A stretch of DNA of 45,110 nucleotides from Rhizobium mayense (lineage in GTDB: Bacteria > Pseudomonadota > Alphaproteobacteria > Rhizobiales > Rhizobiaceae), in the NCBI RefSeq assembly GCF_030272705.1, contig NZ_JARFYM010000041.1:1-45110 (forward strand), written 5' to 3'. The position numbers and the translations under genes are program-made. The stretch's first letter is position 1. Every line of letters begins with the position of its first letter. The notes below the pieces were generated by a model. The model was not told the origin of the DNA, did no database searches, and worked only from the letters and a program-made list of their open reading frames with translations. Of the stretch, positions 33,286 to 41,994 are shown piece by piece.

Positions 33286-33954
33286 ATGGGCGCTTTTCGC
33301 CACCGCCAGCAACAGGCGGGATTGATCTATGACCTGCTGCCGCCCGAGCGCGGGTTGGGTTCGACACTATCACGCCGCCTCGGGCCGAAGCCGGATGTTG
33401 TGGATGCCGAGTTCGTGACGGTCATCCCCAGCCGCATCAGGAGTGCCGCGACCAACATTGCCGGCGAGGGGGCTTCTCGATCCGGACAGCGGCCGTCGCC
33501 GCCGGCTGCCAAAGGCGCTCTCCTTCATGCGCTCGTCGGCCTGCGCCTCGCCGAAGGCTGGCTGCAGCAGGCCTCGCGCCGCAGCTTCGTCGCACTCATT
33601 GCTGCTCTCGCCATCCTGGTCTTCGGCCTTGCCGGCGGCTTCTCGGGGCTGACGGGCACACAGGCACAGGCAACGGCAGAGCCGCTGCAGTTCTCTCATG
33701 TGACGCTGACACCACACGACGAAAACGGCATGAAGGTACTTACCGTCAACGGCATCATCGAGAACCAGACCGGCGCCACGCTCTCCGTGCCACCTGTCCG
33801 CGCGGATATCTTCTCCGGTGGTCTATTGCTGACGACTGTTGTGATGAATCCACCGGTGAATCGCATCGGACCGCATGAAAGTCGCGGATTTTCCACGCGA
33901 TTACAGCATCCCGGTGGAAAAATGCCGGATGTTCGCCTTTCCTTCATGCCTTAG
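33286..33954 (+). CDS. Membrane protein of unknown function, divergent from ftsE
   Basis: The 222-residue chain has GGGAGGT 5 bases before its ATG at 33286, a strong ribosome site. The first 80 residues are basic and Pro/Ser-rich. A membrane segment follows at about residues 104-125 (FVALIAALAILVFGLAGGF), then a periplasmic part with VLTVNGIIENQTGATLSVPPV and FSTRLQHP. The latter resembles the C-terminal part of DUF3426 proteins. In other rhizobia such genes sit beside ftsE and are often called zinc-ribbon proteins, but I see no Cys pair here. The longer frame from 33148 has no good site. No function can be given. Confidence 0.72.
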   Translation: MGAFRHRQQQAGLIYDLLPPERGLGSTLSRRLGPKPDVVDAEFVTVIPSRIRSAATNIAGEGASRSGQRPSPPAAKGALLHALVGLRLAEGWLQQASRRSFVALIAALAILVFGLAGGFSGLTGTQAQATAEPLQFSHVTLTPHDENGMKVLTVNGIIENQTGATLSVPPVRADIFSGGLLLTTVVMNPPVNRIGPHESRGFSTRLQHPGGKMPDVRLSFMP

Positions 33955-34039
33955 GGGGTGTGTCGGCCTTCATGATTGTGCTACGGGCTAAAGCTTGATC
34001 GGCGGACAAGTGCCGCAATAGCCATGGAGCATGCATTCA

Positions 34040-34582
34040 ATGCCTGTCGTACGCGGGAAAAATATCGAGCCGCTTTTCACCGCCGAGCAGATCGCCGAGC
34101 GCAATCGTGCCATGGCGAAGGAAATTGCCAGCGGGCCGACGAAGGATCTCCTCGTCATCGCTATCCTCAAGGGTTCCTTCATTTTCGCTGCCGACCTGCT
34201 GCGCGCACTGCATGAGACGGGGCTGGCGCCGGAAGTCGAGTTCATTACGCTGTCGAGCTACGGCGCTGGCACGGTCTCCCAGGGCGTACGCATCGTCAAG
34301 GACATCGACAGCGACGTAAAGGATCGCGACGTGCTGCTGATCGACGACATTCTGGAATCGGGCCGCACGCTGCGTTTCGCCAAGGAATTGCTCTATGAGC
34401 GTGGCGCCCGCAACGTCTCGCTCGCGGTGTTGCTCGACAAGAGCGTCAAGCGCAAGGAAGAACTGGAGGCCGATTATGTCGGCTTCGAATGCCCCGACTA
34501 TTTCGTCGTCGGCTACGGCATGGACGTCGCTTATGCCTTCCGTGAGCTGCCCTTCGTGGGCGTCGTGACCGGGGACGCCTGA
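34040..34582 (+). CDS. hpt: Hypoxanthine phosphoribosyltransferase
   Basis: Hpt joins hypoxanthine, and often guanine, to PRPP for purine salvage. From the ATG at 34040 the protein has 180 residues. The PRPP loop is VLLIDDILESGRTLRFA, and the PPi loop region is AILKGSFIFAADLLRAL. The C-terminal FVVGYGMDVAYAFRELPFVGV is characteristic. An ATG at 34031 is close; the second is preferred by homologue starts (MPVVRGKNI). It stands alone in its direction, with a 186-base gap before cpdR. Confidence 0.94.
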   Translation: MPVVRGKNIEPLFTAEQIAERNRAMAKEIASGPTKDLLVIAILKGSFIFAADLLRALHETGLAPEVEFITLSSYGAGTVSQGVRIVKDIDSDVKDRDVLLIDDILESGRTLRFAKELLYERGARNVSLAVLLDKSVKRKEELEADYVGFECPDYFVVGYGMDVAYAFRELPFVGVVTGDA

Positions 34583-34612
34583 GGCATCCGCTTCCAAAAA
34601 AATCAGCCGGTT

Positions 34613-34647
34613 TTGGGACAGTTCAATGCCCGAGCAGGCTGTCCCAA
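34613..34647 (+). repeat. Inverted repeat between hpt and cpdR
   Basis: TTGGGACAG (34613-34621) and CTGTCCCAA (34639-34647) are exact reverse complements with a 17-base loop. It lies 31 bases past the hpt stop and so may act as a terminator or operator. No long T tract follows. Confidence 0.45.
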
Positions 34648-34768
34648 TTTGCTCCAGCGATGACGACTCATTAACCACGGAGCCGGATCGCACCGCCGTC
34701 GTTTACCGATCGCAAACGGAATTCTGGTGATTTCGGTCGCGGAACATGACGGACCACGGAGCAAGACC

Positions 34769-35128
34769 ATGGCAAAAATTCTGATTACCGAAGACGAAGA
34801 TTCTCTTCGCACTTTTGTCGCCCGCGCACTGCGCTTGGACGGCCACGAGACCGAAGAGGCGGCCGATGGCGCCGAGGGTCTGGAAAAATTGAAACTGGGG
34901 TCCTACGACCTGCTGCTCTCCGACATTCGCATGCCGGTCATGGACGGCATCGAGCTTGCGCATCAGGCGGCCTCCACCTGCCCCGGTATGAAAATCCTGC
35001 TGATGACCGGCTATGCCGAGCAGCGCGAACGCGCCGACGACCTAATGGAAAAGATCGTCGATGTCGTCGCCAAGCCCTTCGCGCTGCCGGACATCCGCAA
35101 GGCGGTTGCCCGGGCGCTGGCTGCCTGA
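34769..35128 (+). CDS. cpdR: Cell-cycle response regulator CpdR
   Basis: CpdR is a receiver-only response regulator that, unphosphorylated, sends ClpXP to the pole so that cell-cycle proteins are degraded. The 119 residues from the ATG at 34769 are a single receiver domain. The acidic pocket is TEDED (residues 7-11), the phosphorylation site D52 is in LLLSDIRMPVMDG, and the switch lysine is in AKPF. MAKILITEDEDSLRTFVARA is the usual start. No output domain follows. A longer frame from 34727 has no support. The gene converges with the TIGR02302 gene. Confidence 0.92.
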   Translation: MAKILITEDEDSLRTFVARALRLDGHETEEAADGAEGLEKLKLGSYDLLLSDIRMPVMDGIELAHQAASTCPGMKILLMTGYAEQRERADDLMEKIVDVVAKPFALPDIRKAVARALAA

Positions 35129-35181
35129 TCGCAAATGGCAGGAAGGAGCCTTCGCCGGATGGGCGGAGGCGGTATGGGCTT

Positions 35182-37968
35182 TTACTGCCCAGTATCCAGC
35201 AGGCGCTCCAGATAGCGCCGTTCTTCGGATAGGGACGGGTTGTTGCTCAGGCGTTCGCGGATGGCGTCAAGGATTTCGCGAGCGCGCTGCGGATTGATGA
35301 TGTCCGGGATTTTATTCTCGTTGGCTTCGCCGAAGGGATCGCCATTGCGTTCGCGTCCCAGCGGATCACGGCCGTTCTGATTGCCTTGGCCGACTTGCCC
35401 CTGCTGCTGACCCTGGCCCTGGCCTTGACCCTGTTGCTGCATCTGCGCCATCAGCTGGTTCATCATATCGCGCGTGCCCTTGCGCAGCGCGTCGATCGCG
35501 CGCCCCTGGTCCTGAACGGCGCTTTCGCCATTGCCTTGGGCGAGGTCGCCGGAGGCGCCCTTCATTTCCTGTTGAGCCTTGCCGTAATTCTGATTCGGCT
35601 TCATGCCCATGGAGCCTAGGTTCTTTTGCAGTTCGCCGAGCTGCTTGCCGAGCTCATCCTGCTGCTGGCGCAATTGTTTCAGCGCATCGCGCAGCTGATC
35701 GGCGGTCATGTTGTCCGTCTGATTGTCGCCCTGCTGCTTTTGGCCTTGTTGTTGACCTTGCTGGTTCTGACCTTGCTGATTCTGGCTCTGCTGGTTTTGG
35801 CCTTGCTGCCGATCCTGCTGCCCCATGTCCGGCTGTGTCGGATCGTTCAGGCCAGGAGGCATGGGCTGGTTCAGCGCGTCGTCGCCATCCTCGTTGGGAT
35901 CGCCGCGCTGCATGCGGTCGCGCATGGCCTGGTCCAGCTTGAAGGTCTGCTCCATCAGCTTCTGCTGGTCGCGCAGGATATTGCCGAGCTTATCCATCTG
36001 CTGGCGCATCTTGTCGTTGGCTTCGTTCTGCTGCTGGTTCTGGCCACGTTGAGGCCGGCCGGCCTGGAGGCTGTTCATCATCTGCTGCAGCTCGGACAGC
36101 ATCTGCTGCGCCGCCTGGCGGTTGCCGGTGCGGGCCAGATTTTCGATCTGGTCCATCATCCGCTGCAGGTCCTGCTGGCGCAGGATGTTGGCAGACCTCT
36201 GGTTTGGCTGCACCGGCATGTTCTTCATGCGCTCGGCGAGCTCTTTCATATAGTTGTTCATCGCCTTGCGCAGCTCGTCCATCAGCTTCTTGATTTCCGC
36301 GTCGGGCGCATTGCGCTGGAGGGCGTCGGAGAGCTTCTGCTGCGCATCGCGCAGGGCCTTCTCCGCATCGGTCAGTTGCGCGTCTTCCATGCCGAGCGCG
36401 ATCTGCCAGAGGTAGTCGGCAGTATCCTTCAGAGCGACTTCGCCGCTGGCGAGCTTCATGCGTGTCAGCGCAGATTGGATCAGCAGGTAGTTGCCGAGAT
36501 CAGGGATCGTTTCATCCGGCCGGATAGTCAGCGATTGATTGAGTTCGATCGCCTCCGGCATCTTGCGGGTGTCCAGCGCGAAAACCTGGCGTTCTTCGGC
36601 AACGGCTGCGGCAAGAGGCTGGCTGAAATTGCGCGAGGGCAGGGTCATTTCATAGGGCGCGCTGCGCCCCGTCTGGCCGGCGCCGTCGCGTGCAACGAGG
36701 CTGATGCGTACCTGCTGGCCGGCAAGCGGGTCCTGTGTCAGGTCGTGGTTTGCTAGCCCCTTGCCGTTGCGGCGGTCGCGGCGCGAAGTCTCCAGCTTGT
36801 ATTCTGGCAAACCGTAAAGCGGCGTGGCCTGGGGATCGGTCTCGACAGGCACGATTTCGGCGTGGGCTTCCTCGACGCCGTAGTCATCCTTGACTTTGAA
36901 GCCGATTTCGAGCGCGCCGTTGGGCAGTGCGTGCGGAATGCCGTCGAAGGCTATTTCCGGCGGCTTGTCGGTGACCACTTTGAAAGACCAGGACTTGCCG
37001 TTGACGGTCAGTTTGCCGCCTTTGTCGAGTTTCAGCACATGCGTGCGGGCAATCATCGCGTCGGCGCCAGCCGAAGCGGCGCCGGTAGCGGAGACAGGCT
37101 GCACGGCGGCGGGCGGGGCGGCATTGCCGTTCGCCGGCGGCTGCTTGTTGGCATCCGCGGCTTGCTCAGGGATCTCGGCGCCGGTGTCGCCGCCCGCGGC
37201 CTGGAACAGTACTTTTTCATCCGTCGAGGCGCCGCCCGTGACACGCACTGTGAGCTCGGAGAATTGCGGTACGTTGACGCTATCGCCCGTGTTTGCAGCA
37301 CTGCCCGTTAGGTAGACCGGCGCCTCGCCGGTGTAGTAAGGCGGCGTTACCCAGGCATCGACGCGCACGTCCGGATTGCTCGACGTCACGGCCGGGGCGG
37401 TGAAGGCATCGCTCAGCGAGCCGCCGCTGTTGGACATGGAGAAACTGAAAGCCGTCACCAGGAGCAGCGCCGGGATGGTGCGCAGCGCGAAACGGTCGTA
37501 ACGGGCAATGTCGGGGCGCGGCAAGCCAGCGTCCAGGGCCGCGATGCGTGCCGCCATGCGGGTCTGATGCTCTCGCCACAGCGCCCGGCCAAAGGGCGTG
37601 TCGACAGACGGCTCATCTTCCTGCACGGTGACCGGCTGGTGGGCGAGGCCATTGCGCTCCTCCAGCATCCGGTCGGCTTCGCCAATCATTGGCCAGCGCA
37701 GGCGGCGGAAAGGGAAGATGGAGGCGGCGAAGGCAACAGCGAAAGCGGCAAGCAGGATATAGCGCAGCGCATCCGGCGCGATGCGGAAAATGCCGAACCA
37801 GGCAGCCGAGACAAAAAGGGCAAGGATGGAAAGCGGCAGCAGCAGCAGGGGCAAGAGCTGTTCCGAGACTAATACCAGCCGCGCAAAGAGACGCTTGACC
37901 GCAACCAGTCGCGCCAGCGCCGGACGGGTAGCAAAAGCGCCCTTCTTTGGACTGCTGGGGCTGGTCAT
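35182..37968 (-). CDS. TIGR02302 family membrane protein with a Gln-rich tail
   Basis: This 928-residue protein matches the TIGR02302 pattern seen in rhizobia and relatives. Two membrane segments lie at about 36-82 (LPLLLLPLSILALFV onward), a third at about 165-185, then a large periplasmic body. The C-terminal third is extremely rich in glutamine, methionine and asparagine, with long coiled-coil-like runs (LRDAQQKLSDALQ, MMDQIENLAR, QQGQNQQSQNQQGQ). The end returns to ordinary sequence (IINPQRAREILDAIRERL). The function is unknown. It faces cpdR. The stretch is read as coding because the opposite-strand ORFs at 35626-36756 and 36862-37311 lack any family signal. Confidence 0.85.
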   Translation of the reverse strand: MTSPSSPKKGAFATRPALARLVAVKRLFARLVLVSEQLLPLLLLPLSILALFVSAAWFGIFRIAPDALRYILLAAFAVAFAASIFPFRRLRWPMIGEADRMLEERNGLAHQPVTVQEDEPSVDTPFGRALWREHQTRMAARIAALDAGLPRPDIARYDRFALRTIPALLLVTAFSFSMSNSGGSLSDAFTAPAVTSSNPDVRVDAWVTPPYYTGEAPVYLTGSAANTGDSVNVPQFSELTVRVTGGASTDEKVLFQAAGGDTGAEIPEQAADANKQPPANGNAAPPAAVQPVSATGAASAGADAMIARTHVLKLDKGGKLTVNGKSWSFKVVTDKPPEIAFDGIPHALPNGALEIGFKVKDDYGVEEAHAEIVPVETDPQATPLYGLPEYKLETSRRDRRNGKGLANHDLTQDPLAGQQVRISLVARDGAGQTGRSAPYEMTLPSRNFSQPLAAAVAEERQVFALDTRKMPEAIELNQSLTIRPDETIPDLGNYLLIQSALTRMKLASGEVALKDTADYLWQIALGMEDAQLTDAEKALRDAQQKLSDALQRNAPDAEIKKLMDELRKAMNNYMKELAERMKNMPVQPNQRSANILRQQDLQRMMDQIENLARTGNRQAAQQMLSELQQMMNSLQAGRPQRGQNQQQNEANDKMRQQMDKLGNILRDQQKLMEQTFKLDQAMRDRMQRGDPNEDGDDALNQPMPPGLNDPTQPDMGQQDRQQGQNQQSQNQQGQNQQGQQQGQKQQGDNQTDNMTADQLRDALKQLRQQQDELGKQLGELQKNLGSMGMKPNQNYGKAQQEMKGASGDLAQGNGESAVQDQGRAIDALRKGTRDMMNQLMAQMQQQGQGQGQGQQQGQVGQGNQNGRDPLGRERNGDPFGEANENKIPDIINPQRAREILDAIRERLSNNPSLSEERRYLERLLDTGQ

Positions 37969-38209
37969 CGGTCCGGTTTTCTCCCCGATCTGATGTTGAT
38001 GGCTAACTGCCAGTTGGAGATCATAGGGCGCCTAATGCGCCCGCAATCACGGCGCCCAATGGGCCACGTGTCATAAGAAGATAACATTCTTTGTGGCGAA
38101 GACGAGGGCAAGGCCAGTTTTTCATCGGATTTCGCCGAAACGTGATCAAGCCGGTTGGAGGGGCGTGATCGACAAATTCCATCTGATAATCGGTTCCGAC
38201 AGCCGAAAA

Positions 38210-39481
38210 TTATGCGTCGAGCCAGGCCGGAATCGAATCGAGACCGATCAGCTCTTCATAGGTCTTGCGCGGACGAATGACGTGGAAATCGCCGCCCTTG
38301 ACCAACACCTCAGGCACCAAAAGCCGGCTGTTATACGTGCCGGCCTGCACCGCACCGTATGCGCCGCCGGAGCTGATGGCCAGGAGATCGCCCGGCTTCG
38401 GCATCGCCATTTCGCGGTCGAGGGCCAAATAATCGCCGGTCTCGCAGACCGGGCCGACGACATCGGCCTTGATGCGCGGGGCATTGGCAGCGGTGATCTC
38501 CACCGCGCGAATTTCGTGATAGGCTTCGTAAAGCGTCGGTCGGATCAGGTCGTTCATGGCGGCGTCGACGATGACGAAGGTCTTATGGCCTCCGTCCTTC
38601 ACATAGATCACTTCGGTCACCAGGATACCGGCATTGCCCACGATCAGGCGTCCGGGTTCGGTGACGATCTTGCAGTTCAGACCGCGCAACTGGTTCTTGA
38701 CGATATGGGCGTAGGCGTCCGGCAGCGGCGGCGGGTTGTTATCGTCGCGGTAGGGAATGCCGAGGCCGCCACCGATATCGACGTGATGAATATCATGGCC
38801 GTCGCCGCGCAGCGTCTCGACGAGATCGCGCAACAGCTTGAAGGCATCCTCGAAGGGCTGCAGCTCGGTGATCTGGCTGCCGATATGCATGTCGATGCCG
38901 GTCACCTTGATGCCCGGCAGGCTGGCGGCGCGACCATAGACGGCGCGGGCACGCTCCCAGGAAATGCCGAACTTGTTTTCCTTCTTGCCGGTCGAAATCT
39001 TCGCGTGCGTGCGGGCATCGACATCCGGATTGATGCGGAAGGAGACAGGAGCGATCTCGCCAGCGCGGATAGCGCGCTGGTTCAGCACTTCCAGTTCCGG
39101 CTCGGATTCGACGTTGAAGCAGTAGATGCCGGCTTCAAGCGCCACGTCCATCTCCTGCGCGGTCTTGCCGACGCCGGAGAACATGATGCGGCTCGCGGGG
39201 ATGCCGGCCGCCAAGGCGCGGTGCAGTTCGCCGACGGAAACGACATCGACGCCAGCGCCGAGCCGGCCGAGCGTCTTCAGAACCGCCTGGTTGGAATTGG
39301 CCTTCATCGCATAGCAGACCATGGCGTCGACATCGCCGAAGGCTTCGGAGAAGACACGGTAATGGCGCTCGAGGGTTGCCGTCGAATAGACGTAGAAGGG
39401 CGTGCCGACAGCCTTGGCGATTTCGGGAACCGGCACGTCCTCGGCGTAGAGAATGCCGTCGCGATACTGAAAATGGTTCAC
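38210..39481 (-). CDS. lysA: Diaminopimelate decarboxylase
   Basis: LysA decarboxylates meso-diaminopimelate to lysine with PLP. The 423 residues from the GTG at 39481 match the family. The PLP lysine is K60 in VCYAMKANSNQAVL. The body has ASRIMFSGVGKTAQEMD, HIGSQITEL, GGGLGIPY and EPGRLIVGNAG, and the partner-domain residues CETGDYLALDR near the C-terminus. The GTG has AGG eight bases upstream. It follows the lptM-like gene after 13 bases, the usual argH-lptM-lysA order. Confidence 0.95.
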   Translation of the reverse strand: MNHFQYRDGILYAEDVPVPEIAKAVGTPFYVYSTATLERHYRVFSEAFGDVDAMVCYAMKANSNQAVLKTLGRLGAGVDVVSVGELHRALAAGIPASRIMFSGVGKTAQEMDVALEAGIYCFNVESEPELEVLNQRAIRAGEIAPVSFRINPDVDARTHAKISTGKKENKFGISWERARAVYGRAASLPGIKVTGIDMHIGSQITELQPFEDAFKLLRDLVETLRGDGHDIHHVDIGGGLGIPYRDDNNPPPLPDAYAHIVKNQLRGLNCKIVTEPGRLIVGNAGILVTEVIYVKDGGHKTFVIVDAAMNDLIRPTLYEAYHEIRAVEITAANAPRIKADVVGPVCETGDYLALDREMAMPKPGDLLAISSGGAYGAVQAGTYNSRLLVPEVLVKGGDFHVIRPRKTYEELIGLDSIPAWLDA

Positions 39482-39494
39482 GGTCGATGCCTGT

Positions 39495-39689
39495 TTAGAG
39501 AAGCGGATCGAGGAAGAACTTCTTGTCCTCGGTGCCTGGCTGTTTGGTCGGCTTGTTGACGTCGCCGCCCTTGGTCGCCGCTGCACTTGGCGGATCGAGT
39601 TCGCCTTTGCGGCCACATCCGACGACGGCAAGGCCGATGACCGAAAGCACGACGGTCAGGCGGATGATGTGCGGCATGTTGATCTGCAT
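39495..39689 (-). CDS. lptM: Small lipoprotein, LptM/YifL-like
   Basis: The 64-residue chain starts at the ATG at 39689, with GAGG 6 bases before. The lipoprotein signal (IIRLTVVLSVIGLAVVGC) ends at C25, and the following GRKGELDPP matches the LptM/YifL family motif. In E. coli LptM helps LptD mature with its lipid-binding partner. The rest is a short polar tail. It lies between argH and lysA on the same strand, as in many proteobacteria. The longer frame to 39755 is not favoured. Confidence 0.88.
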   Translation of the reverse strand: MQINMPHIIRLTVVLSVIGLAVVGCGRKGELDPPSAAATKGGDVNKPTKQPGTEDKKFFLDPLL

Positions 39690-39788
39690 CGAAATCCTCT
39701 TGGGCGGCAAACGCGGAAGCAGTCCTTCATAGCGAAGTTTCCGGGGCTTGTGCACCCTGATTGTTTGATTGTGTTTTGCGCAATTTAC

Positions 39789-41189
39789 TCAGTTGCGGGC
39801 GCGCCAGAAGGCGATCTGCTTGCGCACTTCCGACGGCGCCGTACCGCCGTAACTCTTGCGGCTGGCGACCGAGGCCTCGACCGTCAGGACGTCGAAGATC
39901 TTGGCCGTGATCGCCGGATTGATCGCCTGTAGTTCTTCGAGCGACAGTTCGGCGAGATCGCAGGATTTGCTCTCGGCAAGCGCGACGGCGCGGCCGGTGA
40001 CGTGATGGGCGTCACGGAAGGGCAGGCCCGCTTCGCGCACCAGCCAATCGGCGAGATCGGTGGCTGTCGAATAGCCGGAGCCGGCAGCGGCCCTCATGCG
40101 GGCCGTATTGATCGTCATGTCGCGCACCATGCCGGTCATGGCGGCGACTGCCAGTTCCAGGCTCTCAGCGGCGTCGAAGACCTGTTCCTTGTCTTCCTGC
40201 ATGTCCTTGGAATAGGCGAGCGGCAGACCCTTCATGATGGTCAGCAGTGCCACCAGCGAGCCGTTGATGCGGCCCGTCTTGGCGCGCACCAGCTCGGCGG
40301 CATCCGGGTTCTTCTTCTGCGGCATGATGGAGGAGCCGGTCGAGAAAGCGTCGGAGAGGCGCACGAAGCCGAACTGCGGCGTCGACCAGATAACGATCTC
40401 TTCGGCCAGCCGCGACAGATGCATGCCGGCGATCGCGGCGATCGACAGGAATTCGATGGCGAAATCGCGATCGGAAACAGTATCGATCGAGTTGCGGGTC
40501 GGCTCGCGGAAGCCGAGCGCCTTGGCCGTCATGTGACGGTCAATCGGGAAGCCGGTACCGGCGAGCGCGGCGGCGCCGATCGGAGATTCGTCCATGTGCT
40601 CGATGGCATGGCGCACGCGCGAGCGGTCGCGGCCGAACATTTCGACATAGGCCATACAATGATGACCGAAGGTGACGGGTTGAGCCGTCTGCAGATGGGT
40701 GAAGCCAGGCATGACGGTTTCGGCGTGCTCTTCTGCGCGGTCGAGGAAAGCTGCGATCAGATCGGTCAGCGCCTGCTCGCATTTCTGCAGCTCTTCCTTG
40801 ACCCAGAGGCGGAAATCGAGCGCGACCTGATCGTTGCGCGAACGGGCCGTGTGCAGCCTTCCGGCCGCAGGGCCGATCAGGGTCGCGAGCCGCGCTTCGA
40901 CATTCATGTGGATGTCTTCGAGGCGGCGGGAAAATTCGAAATTGCCAGCTTCGATTTCTGACAGGATCGTGTTCAGGCCGTGAACGATCTTGTCTTTATC
41001 CTCGGTCGAAATAATGCCTTGATGAGCGAGCATGGCGGCATGGGCGATCGAGCCGCGGATATCCTGTGCAAACAGCTTCTTGTCGAAACCGATCGATGCA
41101 TTTATCTCCTCCATGATTGCCGCGGGGCCGGAGGCGAAACGTCCGCCCCACATCTGATTGGAGGATTTGGTGTCCGTGCCGTCAGCCAT
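39789..41189 (-). CDS. argH: Argininosuccinate lyase
   Basis: ArgH splits argininosuccinate to arginine and fumarate, the last step of arginine synthesis. The 466 residues from the ATG at 41189 match the family. The start is MADGTDTKSSNQMWGGRF, with the catalytic signature GSSIMPQKKNPD and TGFPIDRHMTAKALGF in the core. AGG stands 6 bases before the ATG. It is divergent from the tlpA gene, with only 23 bases between starts, so the two promoters must overlap. The frame continues upstream to 41396 but across tlpA, so that part is rejected. Confidence 0.96.
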   Translation of the reverse strand: MADGTDTKSSNQMWGGRFASGPAAIMEEINASIGFDKKLFAQDIRGSIAHAAMLAHQGIISTEDKDKIVHGLNTILSEIEAGNFEFSRRLEDIHMNVEARLATLIGPAAGRLHTARSRNDQVALDFRLWVKEELQKCEQALTDLIAAFLDRAEEHAETVMPGFTHLQTAQPVTFGHHCMAYVEMFGRDRSRVRHAIEHMDESPIGAAALAGTGFPIDRHMTAKALGFREPTRNSIDTVSDRDFAIEFLSIAAIAGMHLSRLAEEIVIWSTPQFGFVRLSDAFSTGSSIMPQKKNPDAAELVRAKTGRINGSLVALLTIMKGLPLAYSKDMQEDKEQVFDAAESLELAVAAMTGMVRDMTINTARMRAAAGSGYSTATDLADWLVREAGLPFRDAHHVTGRAVALAESKSCDLAELSLEELQAINPAITAKIFDVLTVEASVASRKSYGGTAPSEVRKQIAFWRARN

Positions 41190-41212
41190 GAGATGCCTAC
41201 CTGGAGAATGTA

Positions 41213-41878
41213 ATGACAGCAAAGAAGCCGTTCGGTCTGCCGTCCGTGAAACTCGTTCTACTTGCCGCCGTCGCCGGGATCGTCGCCGGTGCGGCAGCGG
41301 TATACGTGAAGGAGGCGGGGTATGGCAATGGCGTCGGTGAAATGGCCTCGTCCGGACAGTGCGCGACGGCAAAGGATCGTGCTGCCGCTCTGACACCCTT
41401 TACCAAGGGACAGGTCGCCGCAATGGCTGCGCCGCAGGCGCCGGTCTCGCTGCAGGATGTTTCCTTCAAGGGTGCCGACGGACAGCCGCTGGCGCTCAGC
41501 AATTTCGCCGGCAAGACGCTGCTGCTGAACCTCTGGGCGACATGGTGCGTGCCTTGCCGTGAAGAAATGCCGGCGCTGAATGCGCTGCAGAAGAGCATGG
41601 GCAACGACAAATTCGAGGTCGTTGCCGTCAATATCGACACCGGCGACGACGAAAAGCCGAAGGCATTCCGTGCGGATCACGGCATCGACACGCTCGGCTA
41701 TTATCGCGACAACTCCATGGGTGTCTTCAATGCACTCAAGAAGCAAGGGCTTGCCTTCGGTCTGCCGGTGACGTTGCTGATCGACAACAAGGGTTGCCTC
41801 GTTTCGGCCATGAACGGTCCAGCCGTATGGGACAGCGACGATGCGAAGAAGCTGATCAGGGCTGCGATCGCGCTGTAA
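41213..41878 (+). CDS. tlpA: TlpA-type thioredoxin, membrane-anchored
   Basis: TlpA-type proteins are thioredoxins facing the periplasm, often needed for copper or cytochrome oxidase assembly. The 221-residue protein has an N-terminal membrane anchor (about residues 10-30, VKLVLLAAVAGIVAGAAAV). The thioredoxin fold has the active site C112-V-P-C115 in NLWATWCVPCREEMP, and the cis-proline region LPVTLLIDNKG. GGAG lies 7 bases before the ATG. It is divergent from argH. No cytochrome gene is next to it, so the client is not shown. Confidence 0.9.
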   Translation: MTAKKPFGLPSVKLVLLAAVAGIVAGAAAVYVKEAGYGNGVGEMASSGQCATAKDRAAALTPFTKGQVAAMAAPQAPVSLQDVSFKGADGQPLALSNFAGKTLLLNLWATWCVPCREEMPALNALQKSMGNDKFEVVAVNIDTGDDEKPKAFRADHGIDTLGYYRDNSMGVFNALKKQGLAFGLPVTLLIDNKGCLVSAMNGPAVWDSDDAKKLIRAAIAL

Positions 41879-41994
41879 GGCCGCCTGCGTGAGTCATGAG
41901 ATTCGGAACTGATAATTAGGTCATCCTCGGGCAAGGCTGAGGTGAGAGGCTAGAATAATCGCCCAGCCGATTCTCTCTTTGAAAATCGATCCAG

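Noticed and set aside
35626..36756. 376-residue plus-strand frame opposite the TIGR02302 gene
   Set aside because: It is a hydrophobic Leu-rich translation caused by the Gln-rich codons of the real gene, without any domain signal.
38093..39559. 488-residue plus-strand frame over lysA
   Set aside because: It lies antisense to a certain lysA gene and shows no family features.
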